A stretch of 64,000 nucleotides of DNA from Bacteroidota bacterium (GCA_022709695.1 JAKLII010000005.1:154760-218759); one strand, 5' to 3'. Positions 56,605-64,000 are shown, counted from the stretch's first letter. The notes: generated by a model not told the origin, from the letters alone. Program-made: numbers and translations.

Positions 56605-56642
56605 GCGGAAGATCTGTCAGGTCTTCCGCTTTTGTTTTTTTG
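56605..56642 (+). terminator. Terminator of the lipoprotein gene, inside the end of the convergent gene
   Basis: 8-bp stem GCGGAAGA (56605-56612) / TCTTCCGC (56622-56629), 9-nt loop, then TTTTGTTTTTTT. The right arm and T-tract are at the same time the Lys-rich last codons of the minus-strand gene (KKQKRKT). Confidence 0.8.
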
Positions 56643-57891
56643 CTGCCGGAAACAACACGTTGTTCAGAATAAGCCTGTAACCGGGGGAGTTGGGGAACAA
56701 ATCCAGGTCGGTAGCCGGATCCCCCACAAGGTGCTGATAATCTTCAGGATCATGACCCCCGTAAAAGGTCCAGGTGCCGTTGCCAAATTCTCCGTGGATA
56801 TACCTTGCTTCGTTTGCGGGTTTGTTCTCTCCCATGATCAGCACACTGCTTTTCACCAGTTTGGAATTAAAGGCAGTGGTCTGGCCCATAAATCCCCTGA
56901 TGGTGGTTTCATGGTTCTGGCACAGCATGGAGGGCACCGGGTCCCATTTGGCCGAGAAATCGAACAGCGTGAAGAAGTCGTTGTTTTGTGTGATAGAGCG
57001 GGGCCTTGTTTCCGTTACATCGATATCTGAAACCTCGTACCGATAGGGTGAAATCACCAGCGAAAAATTCTCGAAGGCAAAGCAATTCTGGAAATTGAGT
57101 TTTTGCTGGGCATTCTGATCCATCGGGTCCCCGTCGAACATGGCTTCACAGATATCCACACCGTCGGCGGCAAGGGCAATATCATAGCTGTCGGGAGCCG
57201 AGCACATGGCAAACATATACCCGCCGCCGGCCACAAAATCACGGATTTTCTTGGAAACCGCCAGTTTCATCTGCGATACCTTCGGGAATCCCAGTTTTCG
57301 GGCCATATCCTCCTGTGTACGTTGTTCTTCCACATACCAGGCATAATTACGGTAGCTGTACCAGAATTTACCGTACTGACCGGTAAAATCTTCGTGGTGC
57401 AGGTGGAGCCAGTCGTAGGTGGGAAGCACACCACTCATCACCTCTTCGTCATAGATGGCATCGTACGGGATTTCTGCATAGGTGAGTACCAGGGTTACTG
57501 CATCATCCCAGGGGAGCTTGTTGGATGGGGTATACACGGCAATCCGGGGTGGTTTATGCAGCCTGATATCCTGCTGGTTGATCTCGGGTTGGGCAATCTC
57601 GGACCGGATAGCGGCAGCCTGCACGTCGGCGATAATCTCGCTGGTTACCCCGCGGATGTTGCATTCGTTTTCAAAAGCCCGGGTATGCTGGAACATAAAA
57701 CTCCCGCCACGGTAGTTCAGCAGCCAGCTCACCTCCACATCTTTCGACAGCACATAGTATGCAATGCCATAGGCTTTGAGATGATTTTTCTGCCTGCCAT
57801 CCATCGGAATGAGCAAATAGGTGGCCGATACACCGGAAGCAAAGGTCATCAGGATCAGGGGAATGGCTATAAGTTTAAACAATCGGTTCAT
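56617..57891 (-). CDS. Exported GATase1-like protein (often labelled asparagine synthetase B)
   Basis: 424 aa with a signal peptide (cleavage after VSA). YLLIPMDGRQKNHLKAYGIAYYVL, VSWLLNYRGGSF and FVAGGGYMFAMCSAPDSYDIALAA are conserved-looking; the last has the shape of a class I glutamine-amidotransferase nucleophile elbow with Cys. I recall relatives labelled asparagine synthetase B in Bacteroidota, but no N-terminal Cys2 glutaminase or AsnB synthetase domain is seen and the protein is exported, so that label looks wrong. The C-terminal part names a FYGGHDPEDYQH motif. Function unknown; a periplasmic cysteine hydrolase is possible. Confidence 0.7.
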   Translation of the reverse strand: MNRLFKLIAIPLILMTFASGVSATYLLIPMDGRQKNHLKAYGIAYYVLSKDVEVSWLLNYRGGSFMFQHTRAFENECNIRGVTSEIIADVQAAAIRSEIAQPEINQQDIRLHKPPRIAVYTPSNKLPWDDAVTLVLTYAEIPYDAIYDEEVMSGVLPTYDWLHLHHEDFTGQYGKFWYSYRNYAWYVEEQRTQEDMARKLGFPKVSQMKLAVSKKIRDFVAGGGYMFAMCSAPDSYDIALAADGVDICEAMFDGDPMDQNAQQKLNFQNCFAFENFSLVISPYRYEVSDIDVTETRPRSITQNNDFFTLFDFSAKWDPVPSMLCQNHETTIRGFMGQTTAFNSKLVKSSVLIMGENKPANEARYIHGEFGNGTWTFYGGHDPEDYQHLVGDPATDLDLFPNSPGYRLILNNVLFPAAKKQKRKT

Positions 57892-57925
57892 AATGTATCG
57901 TGAAGAATTTCCGGTTTAAGGATTC

Positions 57926-57933
57926 CTAAAGTA
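57926..57933 (-). promoter_or_regulatory. -7-like promoter element for the GATase-like gene
   Basis: Reading leftward TACTTTAG, one base from consensus, about 35 bp before the start at 57891. Confidence 0.4.
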
Positions 57934-57974
57934 AGGTGCAGGTATGTAACGCCCCCGGAGGTGATTTTGTTTTA

Positions 57975-59552
57975 TCAGAACGGGGCATCACCCGGGTCGT
58001 CGCCAAAGGTGTCATCGGGTTGGTTCATCTTCGAAGGTCGGGTAATGGTGTTCTTCCCTTCGAAGTTGCGGCTGGGGGCCAGGGTTCCCGGTTCGTTGAA
58101 TACCGTCTGGCTGAGCTGCATTTCGGGGTCCGGGTTCTCGAACCGTGCAAACTGGCTGACGAATTTCAGGTTTACATCTTCGAGCCGCCCGTTCCGGTGT
58201 TTGGCGATGATGAGCTCTGCCACCCCTTTCGAGGGGATTCCGTTGATCTCATCAATCTTGTAATACTCGGGCCGGTAGATAAACATCACCATATCTGCGT
58301 CCTGCTCAATGGCACCCGATTCCCTCAGGTCGGAGAGCTGCGGGCGCTTGTTGCCACCGCGTGTTTCTACGGAGCGGTTGAGCTGGGATAGGCAGATCAC
58401 CGGCACGTTGAGCTCTTTTGCAAGGGATTTCAGCGCCCTGGAGATGGTGCTGATCTCCTGCTCACGGTTTACTGACCGGTTGCTGTAACCACCCCCTTCG
58501 CGGTCGGTGGTGATAGTCATCAGCTGCAGGTAATCTACAATGATGATCTGAATATCGTGTAGTGCCTTCAAACGGCGGGCCTTGGTACGGAGTTCAAATA
58601 CCGAGAGCGCCGGGGTGTCGTCGATGAAGAGTTTAGCCTCGGTAAGCGGCGTAAGGCGGGCCATTAACTGGGCCCATTCATGCTCCTCCAGCTTCCCTTT
58701 TCGCAGTTTGTCCGATTCGATTTCAGCTTCGCTCGCAATAAGCCTTGTAATCAGCTGAACAGCAGACATTTCAAGGGAAAATACCGCCACCGGCCGTTTG
58801 TAATCGATGGCGATATTCCTGGCCAGGGTAAGTACAAAGGCCGTTTTCCCCATCCCCGGGCGTGCTGCGAGGATGATGAGATCCGATTTCTGCCAGCCGG
58901 CAGTGATATTGTCAAGTTCAGCAAATCCACTGGGAACCCCGCTGATATGCCCTTCGTGCTTGCGTGCTTCTTCGATCTGATACACAGCTTCCTTGATCAG
59001 GGAGTGCATGTCCACCATCCCTTTTCTGATGTTGTTCTGGCTCACGTTGTACAGGTCGGTCTCGGCCCGGTCGAGCAGGTCCAGTACGTCGGTGGTGTCT
59101 TCGAATGCTTCCTGGATAATCTCTCCTGAAATGCGGATGAGCTCGCGCTGCAGGTACTTCTGCAGGATGATGTAGGCATAGTATCCCACGTTGGCGGCAG
59201 AAGCGATGCGGGCAGTGAGCTGGGTGAGGTAGAAGGGGCCACCCACGAGCTCCAGCTCCCCAGATTGCTTCAGGTAGCTGGTAACGGTGAGCAGGTCCAC
59301 CGGCTGCTGTTTGCTGAACAGCGACCTTACGGCGTTGAAAATGCGTCCGTGGCTCTCCTTGTAGAACATCTCGGGGCGCACCGTGTCGATCACGGTGTTC
59401 AGGGCATTCTGATCAATCATCGAAGCGCCCAGCACCACCTCCTCAAGGTCTGTTGCCTGAGGGGGAATTTTTCCTCCTGCCATCGTCGGATCCAGCGGCA
59501 TGCGGCTTCGGGCAATACCCCTTGCTTCCCGGGTTTTTTTGATATCATCCAT
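57975..59552 (-). CDS. dnaB: Replicative DNA helicase
   Basis: 525-aa hexameric helicase of the replication fork. The N-terminal DnaB domain (PPQATDLEEVVLGASMIDQNALNTVIDTV) is followed by the RecA-like motor with Walker A AARPGMGKTAF (near 230), IIIVDYLQLM (Walker B), the KELNVPVICLSQLNRSVE box and ESGAIEQDADMVMFIYRPEYY. No intein is present. The promoter TACTTTTG lies only 4 bp from the ATG, so the mRNA may be leaderless; an in-frame internal Met (18 or 24) is the alternative start. Confidence 0.96.
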   Translation of the reverse strand: MDDIKKTREARGIARSRMPLDPTMAGGKIPPQATDLEEVVLGASMIDQNALNTVIDTVRPEMFYKESHGRIFNAVRSLFSKQQPVDLLTVTSYLKQSGELELVGGPFYLTQLTARIASAANVGYYAYIILQKYLQRELIRISGEIIQEAFEDTTDVLDLLDRAETDLYNVSQNNIRKGMVDMHSLIKEAVYQIEEARKHEGHISGVPSGFAELDNITAGWQKSDLIILAARPGMGKTAFVLTLARNIAIDYKRPVAVFSLEMSAVQLITRLIASEAEIESDKLRKGKLEEHEWAQLMARLTPLTEAKLFIDDTPALSVFELRTKARRLKALHDIQIIIVDYLQLMTITTDREGGGYSNRSVNREQEISTISRALKSLAKELNVPVICLSQLNRSVETRGGNKRPQLSDLRESGAIEQDADMVMFIYRPEYYKIDEINGIPSKGVAELIIAKHRNGRLEDVNLKFVSQFARFENPDPEMQLSQTVFNEPGTLAPSRNFEGKNTITRPSKMNQPDDTFGDDPGDAPF

Positions 59553-59556
59553 ACCA

Positions 59557-59564
59557 CAAAAGTA
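59557..59564 (-). promoter_or_regulatory. -7 promoter element for dnaB, apparently leaderless
   Basis: Reading leftward TACTTTTG ending 4 bp before the ATG at 59552. Confidence 0.5.
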
Positions 59565-59676
59565 GGAAATTTGACCGCATCATTTCCACGAATGAAAGAA
59601 TTATTGTCCCGCTTGTGCCCTTTTTGTGGATACTTGCATCACCACCTTGCTGTCGGGCTAGGCGATGCTTTTAATG

Positions 59677-59707
59677 CGGTTCCTGAGCGGAGCCGAAGGA
59701 CGGTTCC
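59677..59707. repeat. Hairpin element with GAGCGGAGCCGA loop, flanked by CGGTTCC direct repeats
   Basis: Stem TCCT/AGGA (59681-59684, 59697-59700) encloses the 12-nt loop GAGCGGAGCCGA (59685-59696). Exact CGGTTCC direct repeats lie at 59677-59683 and 59701-59707. Same loop consensus as the element at 149-189, with a different stem. It lies in the 728-bp gene-free stretch after dnaB. Confidence 0.5.
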
Positions 59708-59924
59708 AGCTATCGTAGGCCCATCTCATCTCGAAGGTGTAGGTTTCACTGCCACCAGGCATTACAAAGGTACGTTCATTTGTAATAAGTTCATTTTTTT
59801 TGTAGCTGCATCGCGTCTGCGCCCGGAGCTTCATTCCTGAGCCAAAGGCGCTCTGCAGCTACAGGACGTTTTATTTTTATATCATACTTGCAAGATTGTC
59901 CATTTATTGAATGTTGGTATCTGA

Positions 59925-60060
59925 GACCCCGGAGGGGTCGAATATTTGTAGCCCCGGATGCAGTGACCATTGGGAAGTCTATGGTTTCACGAAACCCTAT
60001 GCTGGTCACGGAATCCGGGGTTGATGGCGCCCGCGTGCCCCCCACGACCCCGGAGGGGTC
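59925..60060. repeat. 136-bp element bounded by GACCCCGGAGGGGTC palindromes
   Basis: Identical near-palindromes GACCCCGGAGGGGTC sit at 59925-59939 and 60046-60060, both followed by GAA. Inside, CCCCGGATGCAGTGACC (59952-59968) is inverted against GGTCACGGAATCCGGGG (60004-60020), 14 of 17 pairs. Palindromic GC-rich structure in a spacer; it probably belongs to a dispersed intergenic repeat class. Nothing coding in the rest of 59553-60280. Confidence 0.65.
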
Positions 60061-60280
60061 GAACAATAATTGCTCGCCGGCAAAAAAACCCTCCCCAGCC
60101 CTCCCTCTCGTCCTTCGTCCGAGATACGGCTGAAAGGGCAGGGAAGAAGAACAAGATGCTGTATGTGTGTTGTTTAACATCACCAACTCATCATTATAAA
60201 ATCATACTTCTTCACTATTCAATTTTCTGTCTTTTCTAATGTGCCTTTGAATTTTAAAAAGGTACTACGCATTTAGTGGT

Positions 60281-60802
60281 TTAATCATAAATGAATTTTT
60301 TGTATTTGCCATCATTCCAATAATAGGCATAGGTTATACTCTCATTTACTTCGGAAAGAAATATCCCATCATGAAGCACTCTTAATTTTTCATCTGCTGC
60401 TCTCCATATTCCTTTTGGCTCAACGCCAACTTCGAGTAAGGGGAATTGTTCTGGCCAGGAACCATAATTATCAATGAATATGTGACTTACCTTACTTATT
60501 TGAATATTAAAAACAAACAGAGAAACATGATTACTATCATCTCTTAACAAAAGAGCATAATCAATTAACTTATCGCCATTAAAATCCGAGAAGCAAGAAT
60601 ATCCTTGCCTTAGGTTAAGGTCGATGAGAAACTGTGAACTATCAATATCTACCTGAACTATTGGACAATATGCTGAAAGGGAATCATTGAGATAGCTTGA
60701 AATCAATTTAGACGCATGAAAATGTGTTGTATCAATTCCTTCTGCATTGACATCCCATTGCTGTGCTATTGTTAATAATACTAATATTACTATTCTTTTC
60801 AT
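60281..60802 (-). CDS. Secreted candidate immunity protein for the orphan RHS tip
   Basis: 173 aa, signal peptide MKRIVILVLLTIAQQWDVNAE. I do not recognise a family; a short FG-GAP-like turn (FSDFNGDKLIDYALLL) is visible. It starts 2 bp after the RHS gene's stop on the same strand, in the position where polymorphic toxins keep their immunity genes. A signal peptide would place it in the periplasm, the compartment attacked by a peptidoglycan hydrolase. AT-rich codon use, unlike neighbours to the left. Immunity role is inference from position only. Confidence 0.6.
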   Translation of the reverse strand: MKRIVILVLLTIAQQWDVNAEGIDTTHFHASKLISSYLNDSLSAYCPIVQVDIDSSQFLIDLNLRQGYSCFSDFNGDKLIDYALLLRDDSNHVSLFVFNIQISKVSHIFIDNYGSWPEQFPLLEVGVEPKGIWRAADEKLRVLHDGIFLSEVNESITYAYYWNDGKYKKFIYD

Positions 60803-60804
60803 AT

Positions 60805-62133
60805 CTATTTTCCAGTGTAGGTTAGATGTCCATGGTCATTATGACCACCAATTTTTTTCCCATTTACAAATACGGGGTAGTAGAATGTCCTAATATTTCC
60901 TCTAGGGCCAATTGTCATTTTAAATGTCAATACATTTTTTTGGTTGGAAATGTAATTCTTTTTGAAACCCCATTCACCTGCTATATCCAAGAAACTTCCA
61001 TTGTTCCAAACATTAAATTTTGGATCATCAGCTTTTCCTTGATAACTTTTCCCTTTAATATCAAGGTATCTGAAGTCAATGCACACTCCTGAATAGCCCT
61101 TTATGCCACCATGCATTTTATGTTTATTATCATTACCTGGAGCTGTTCCATCACGAGCAGACATATCACCAAAATCAACATTAAATCCAGGAATTCTATT
61201 GCTCATTTCAGCCGTGAGGCCAAACAGAGCAGCAGCTGCATTAGGCTTTAAATAATGATCGCCACCTTTATCCTCAGTCCCATACCTCCCAAAGCCTAAG
61301 CCTGCGTCTGGAAATTTTACTAAACCTTTATCATTTGCCTCAAGTGTGGTTGTAGTAGTGGTATTCCCATTTTTCACTATAAATGTATGACTTGTACTAC
61401 CTTCAACATTAATCCTTTTTACAGATCGATCTTGCACATTAATTTGAAAAGAATCTAACCCAAGTGGATCGATTAAATTTGTTGGTCTATTATAGACATA
61501 AGCATAAGGGTTGAAATCTGCATGCTTATCACTCATCGGATCCACACTCAACCACACACTTACATTCGGATCGTAATATCTTGCGCCGAAGTAACTGTAG
61601 CCTGTTTCCAGGTCTCTTTCCTTAGCCGAGAAGGTAAATGGCGTGTAATAATCCGTTGTGGCTCTTTGCTCTATGTAGTTTTCGCCGAAAGGCAAATATT
61701 GCAAATGTTGTGTGGGATCGCCGAAGGCATCGGTTAAAAAGGAAGAAGAACCCAGATGGTCTGAATGATAGATGTACCAGTTGTTCTCTGCGTAGTTCTG
61801 GCTGGCGGATGCCTGGACGGATTCCAGATGCGGCTCGTAGCCAATATATTCTGTGTACAGATCAAGACAGGCTGAAAAACTGCGTTCCAGCATTTCCCAT
61901 AGGTGGGTTGAAAGCTCTGAATATTCGTCGGTGATGGGTGAAACGGTGTCGGTTATGGGATCTTGTAAACCGTACATTGTTCCGCCACCAATGCGAGAAC
62001 TTACTCTTTCGGCGCCGGCATAGTAATGCTTGCTGTAGCCCTGTTCGTTGTATACCACATATGGGCAATTGAATATCGAACAAGGATTAACGATTTTTGA
62101 TTTTAGAAGTATTTGAGAATAAAATATATCCAT
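60805..62133 (-). CDS. Truncated (orphan) RHS core with metallopeptidase-like C-terminal tip
   Basis: 442 aa, no signal peptide and no upstream YD-repeat region, so a displaced C-terminal cassette. Residues about 20-225 are RHS-associated core (GYSKHYYAGAERVSSRIGGG, IYHSDHLGSSSFLTDAFGD, GYSYFGARYYDPNVSVWLSVDP, to NLIDPLG). After the PLG boundary a new AT-rich tip (about 226-442) has H338, H341 and D353 in HKMHGGIKGYSGVCIDFRY and H431, H434, H436 in HNDHGH. This spacing resembles LAS-type zinc peptidases (M15/M74, HxxG..D..HxH). Predicted murein-degrading toxin tip; other metal hydrolases are possible. The first 18 residues do not look like RHS core. A stop lies in frame eight codons upstream of the start. 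Confidence 0.72.
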   Translation of the reverse strand: MDIFYSQILLKSKIVNPCSIFNCPYVVYNEQGYSKHYYAGAERVSSRIGGGTMYGLQDPITDTVSPITDEYSELSTHLWEMLERSFSACLDLYTEYIGYEPHLESVQASASQNYAENNWYIYHSDHLGSSSFLTDAFGDPTQHLQYLPFGENYIEQRATTDYYTPFTFSAKERDLETGYSYFGARYYDPNVSVWLSVDPMSDKHADFNPYAYVYNRPTNLIDPLGLDSFQINVQDRSVKRINVEGSTSHTFIVKNGNTTTTTTLEANDKGLVKFPDAGLGFGRYGTEDKGGDHYLKPNAAAALFGLTAEMSNRIPGFNVDFGDMSARDGTAPGNDNKHKMHGGIKGYSGVCIDFRYLDIKGKSYQGKADDPKFNVWNNGSFLDIAGEWGFKKNYISNQKNVLTFKMTIGPRGNIRTFYYPVFVNGKKIGGHNDHGHLTYTGK

Positions 62134-62193
62134 AGTGTCAAAGTTTTTAACCTGGATCTACAAGCTGATATTTTGCATAATGTCTTCGTCTGC

Positions 62194-62988
62194 TCAATAA
62201 TGCAATACAACAATACGATACGAGCGCTTCTGAAGAACGAAATAAACCAAATATTTATCACTGTAGCCAATAGGCCTGTAATATTCATCGACACCGGGTA
62301 TTAATTCAGGGATCTCATACAAATACCTATTGGTTTTAAAAAAATAACTACTGTCAGTCTTTAACAGGGAAACATTTTCTCCGTATATTAAAGTATCTTC
62401 ATAATAGACAGATTTTGAAATGGAAATTACTGTTTGTGAAACCGTTTGCTCTTCTGAGAGATAATGTCCTGTAAACCAAAGTGTATCCCCATTTTCTTTG
62501 ATTCTTAGCTGGATTACAAAGATTGTATCATTAATTCTAATGGGATTTGTAATCATCCCATTAGATAATCGAGTAACCGTATCAATTGATAGATTTGCAG
62601 ACAACTTATACCAAACGCCTGTACATGATGACAGGAAAAACATTGAGTCTTTCTCGATAAATCCCTCTCCGATACATGCAATATTTTCCTCTTGAATTTT
62701 TTTTGAATAACCAACTATCTTTCCGCTATTCAGGTCCAATTTTACAATACGTTGATAAAGCTGATCGAAAAAATAGCCATAGCAATCTTTGATTAATATG
62801 CTTGATACTCTGGCTTCAGGGCCACATCCAGTTTTTAAATAGCCAAAACAATCGTTGGTGCTTTTTGAGCAAATAGGAATTGTATACTCCCTGGAAGATT
62901 TAATTTTTTTTACCGGGACTTCAGTATTCTGTCCAAGGCTCATCATGGCGATTAGGAGAAGGCATTGAACTAATATTAATCTTTTCAT
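62194..62988 (-). CDS. Secreted candidate immunity protein for the NlpC/P60 RHS tip
   Basis: 264 aa with signal peptide MKRLILVQCLLLIAMMSLGQ. No family recognised; beta-rich, with repeated short stretches such as YQRIVKLDLNSGKIVGYSKK and YKLSANLSIDTVTRLSNG that suggest propeller blades. It lies 28 bp after the RHS gene that ends at 63017 and 60 bp before the orphan RHS gene, between two toxin cassettes. AT-rich. Function as immunity protein is inferred from position and from its signal peptide. Confidence 0.6.
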   Translation of the reverse strand: MKRLILVQCLLLIAMMSLGQNTEVPVKKIKSSREYTIPICSKSTNDCFGYLKTGCGPEARVSSILIKDCYGYFFDQLYQRIVKLDLNSGKIVGYSKKIQEENIACIGEGFIEKDSMFFLSSCTGVWYKLSANLSIDTVTRLSNGMITNPIRINDTIFVIQLRIKENGDTLWFTGHYLSEEQTVSQTVISISKSVYYEDTLIYGENVSLLKTDSSYFFKTNRYLYEIPELIPGVDEYYRPIGYSDKYLVYFVLQKRSYRIVVLHY

Positions 62989-63016
62989 AGGTCAAAGTGA
63001 TTATTGAAGATTACAG

Positions 63017-64000
63017 TTATTGAAGAATAGTCGCTGGAATACTCTCAACCTTTATAGGTTCTACTTTCGTTGCTGGATCAGCAGTGGCGCTTACGGTAAA
63101 TGTCGGCAATATTGCTATTGGTGGCTCGCACCTGAATGCACCCTTTAAGTCTAATTCACTTGTACTCCAATTACTTCTCTTTTTTGCAAAGTCCCAATTC
63201 ATAAGATACATTCCACTCCGGCAAACATGTATAAAATCAACACTTGAAACCTCTCCGTTTTCATTTTTGATAACGTTTACTACAATGCCAATATGATCAA
63301 ATTCCCCATCTTTGCCTTTGTGATCAGTTCTGCTTGTTTTAAATGTAAGAAGGTCACCAGGTTCAATCTGATTATATGCTATTGGTAGGCTTGCACCTAC
63401 AATTATTGCAACACCGTTAGAATAATATCCACCACCACTCTTTGGTACACCGGGGTTATTTCGATGATCAGGGTAACCAGCATACCTTAAGCAATCAGAA
63501 ACAAATCCTGAACAATCAGCAGTACTGCCAGGTGCACCACTTTTTGCACTCTCATAGGTTGTTTTCTTATTTAAATGCTGGAATGCTCTTTCCACAACAA
63601 GTTCTCTGAATGTTTTAACTCTAACAGGTTCATCACCGCCTTGTTTTGGCGCCATGCCATTCGGATCAATAAAAACCATTGGATTTAAATGGCAATACAG
63701 ATAAGGTGTGATTTCAGGATATCCATCCGCCATCGGATCCACAGACAACCAAACACTTACATTCGGATCGTAGTATCTTGCTCCAAAATAGCTGTAGCCG
63801 GTTTCCATATCTCTTTCCTTTGCAGAGAAGGTATATGGAGTGTAGTAATCGGTTGTTACCCTTTGCTCGATGTAGTTTTCGCCGAAAGGCAAATACTGCA
63901 AATGCTGGGTGGGATCTCCATTGGCATCGGTGAGGAAGCTGCTGCTGCCCAGATGATCTGAATGATAGATGTACCAGTTGTTTTCCGTATTGTTCTGGCT
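63017..64000 (-). CDS. RHS protein C-terminus with NlpC/P60-like toxin tip (5' part beyond window)
   Basis: Partial: the frame is open to the window edge, encoding 327 residues so far. From the edge it reads RHS core (SQNNTENNWYIYHSDHLG, PTQHLQYLPFGENY, GYSYFGARYYDPNVSVWLSVDP, HLNPMVFIDPNGM). The tip that follows has an NlpC/P60 shape: catalytic Cys in TADCSGFVSDCLRYAGY (Cys codon 63512-63514), His in EFDHIGIVV, and a third site in DFIHVCRSG. NlpC/P60 enzymes cleave peptidoglycan stem peptides. A hydrophobic/Pro-rich 30-residue tail ends in PATILQ. An apparent TTG start at 63901 is an artefact of the missing upstream part. Confidence 0.85.
   Translation of the reverse strand, partial: SQNNTENNWYIYHSDHLGSSSFLTDANGDPTQHLQYLPFGENYIEQRVTTDYYTPYTFSAKERDMETGYSYFGARYYDPNVSVWLSVDPMADGYPEITPYLYCHLNPMVFIDPNGMAPKQGGDEPVRVKTFRELVVERAFQHLNKKTTYESAKSGAPGSTADCSGFVSDCLRYAGYPDHRNNPGVPKSGGGYYSNGVAIIVGASLPIAYNQIEPGDLLTFKTSRTDHKGKDGEFDHIGIVVNVIKNENGEVSSVDFIHVCRSGMYLMNWDFAKKRSNWSTSELDLKGAFRCEPPIAILPTFTVSATADPATKVEPIKVESIPATILQ

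Noticed and set aside
57975..59552. Intein in dnaB
   Set aside because: The protein has normal length (525 aa) and uninterrupted Walker A and B regions.
59791..60239. Small open frames on both strands in the spacer after dnaB
   Set aside because: They cover the GACCCCGGAGGGGTC palindromic element and simple spacer; no protein-like composition or promoter.

Overview
The window reads as a chromosomal segment of a member of the Bacteroidota, probably Bacteroidales-like and probably from a metagenome-assembled genome. The evidence is the fused SecDF translocase, type IX secretion (T9SS) C-terminal sorting domains on three exported proteins, a PorE-like OmpA protein, the fused E1 alpha/beta 2-oxoacid dehydrogenase, the PadR-PspC-DUF2807 operon, and promoters of the Bacteroidota type (TAnnTTTG at -7, no clear Shine-Dalgarno). 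Base composition is roughly balanced except at the right end, where an RHS locus is clearly AT-rich.

Layout. 1-3.5 kb: interspersed repeats, then adk-obg-PAP2 phosphatase facing an ankyrin/flavin-binding pair. 3.7-8.5 kb: tRNA-Pro(CGG), endonuclease IV, an exported zinc phospholipase C/P1-nuclease-like protein, an Omp85-like barrel and a membrane methyltransferase. 8.5-14.5 kb: lpdA, rfbC, uvrA and a LOG-family protein, separated by low-complexity leaders and a 53-bp tandem repeat. 14.5-27.5 kb is a secretion block: a giant gingipain-type C25 protease and a VCBS-repeat protein (both T9SS cargo), SecDF, and a TPR/PD40/CRD/OmpA protein ending in an apparently dead retropepsin-like domain. 27.5-36.6 kb: purM, prfA, pyrF, mscL, a DUF486 protein, dacB, ilvE and htpG. 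36.6-46.4 kb: a micro-ORF, a porin-like protein, a sodium:solute symporter, the PadR-PspC-DUF2807 operon, fused E1 and a third T9SS cargo protein. 46.5-59.6 kb: gcvP, proton pyrophosphatase, then a nucleotide block (DUF151/UVR nuclease-like protein, nucleoside transporter, thyA, folA), a lipoprotein, an exported GATase-like protein and dnaB. 59.6-60.3 kb is repeat-filled spacer. 60.3-64 kb, on the minus strand, is an RHS polymorphic-toxin locus cut by the window end.

The most unusual region is the RHS locus. A partial RHS protein ends in an NlpC/P60-like tip. It is followed by a secreted protein, then by a truncated second copy of the RHS core carrying a different tip with a metallopeptidase-like pattern of His and Asp residues, then by a second secreted protein 2 bp downstream. 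This is the toxin-immunity plus orphan toxin-immunity layout of polymorphic toxins. Both tips look like peptidoglycan hydrolases and both candidate immunity proteins carry signal peptides, so the inferred battlefield is the periplasm. A second theme is a family of small hairpins with a near-constant 12-nt loop and unrelated stems, found at three places including the 53-bp tandem array.
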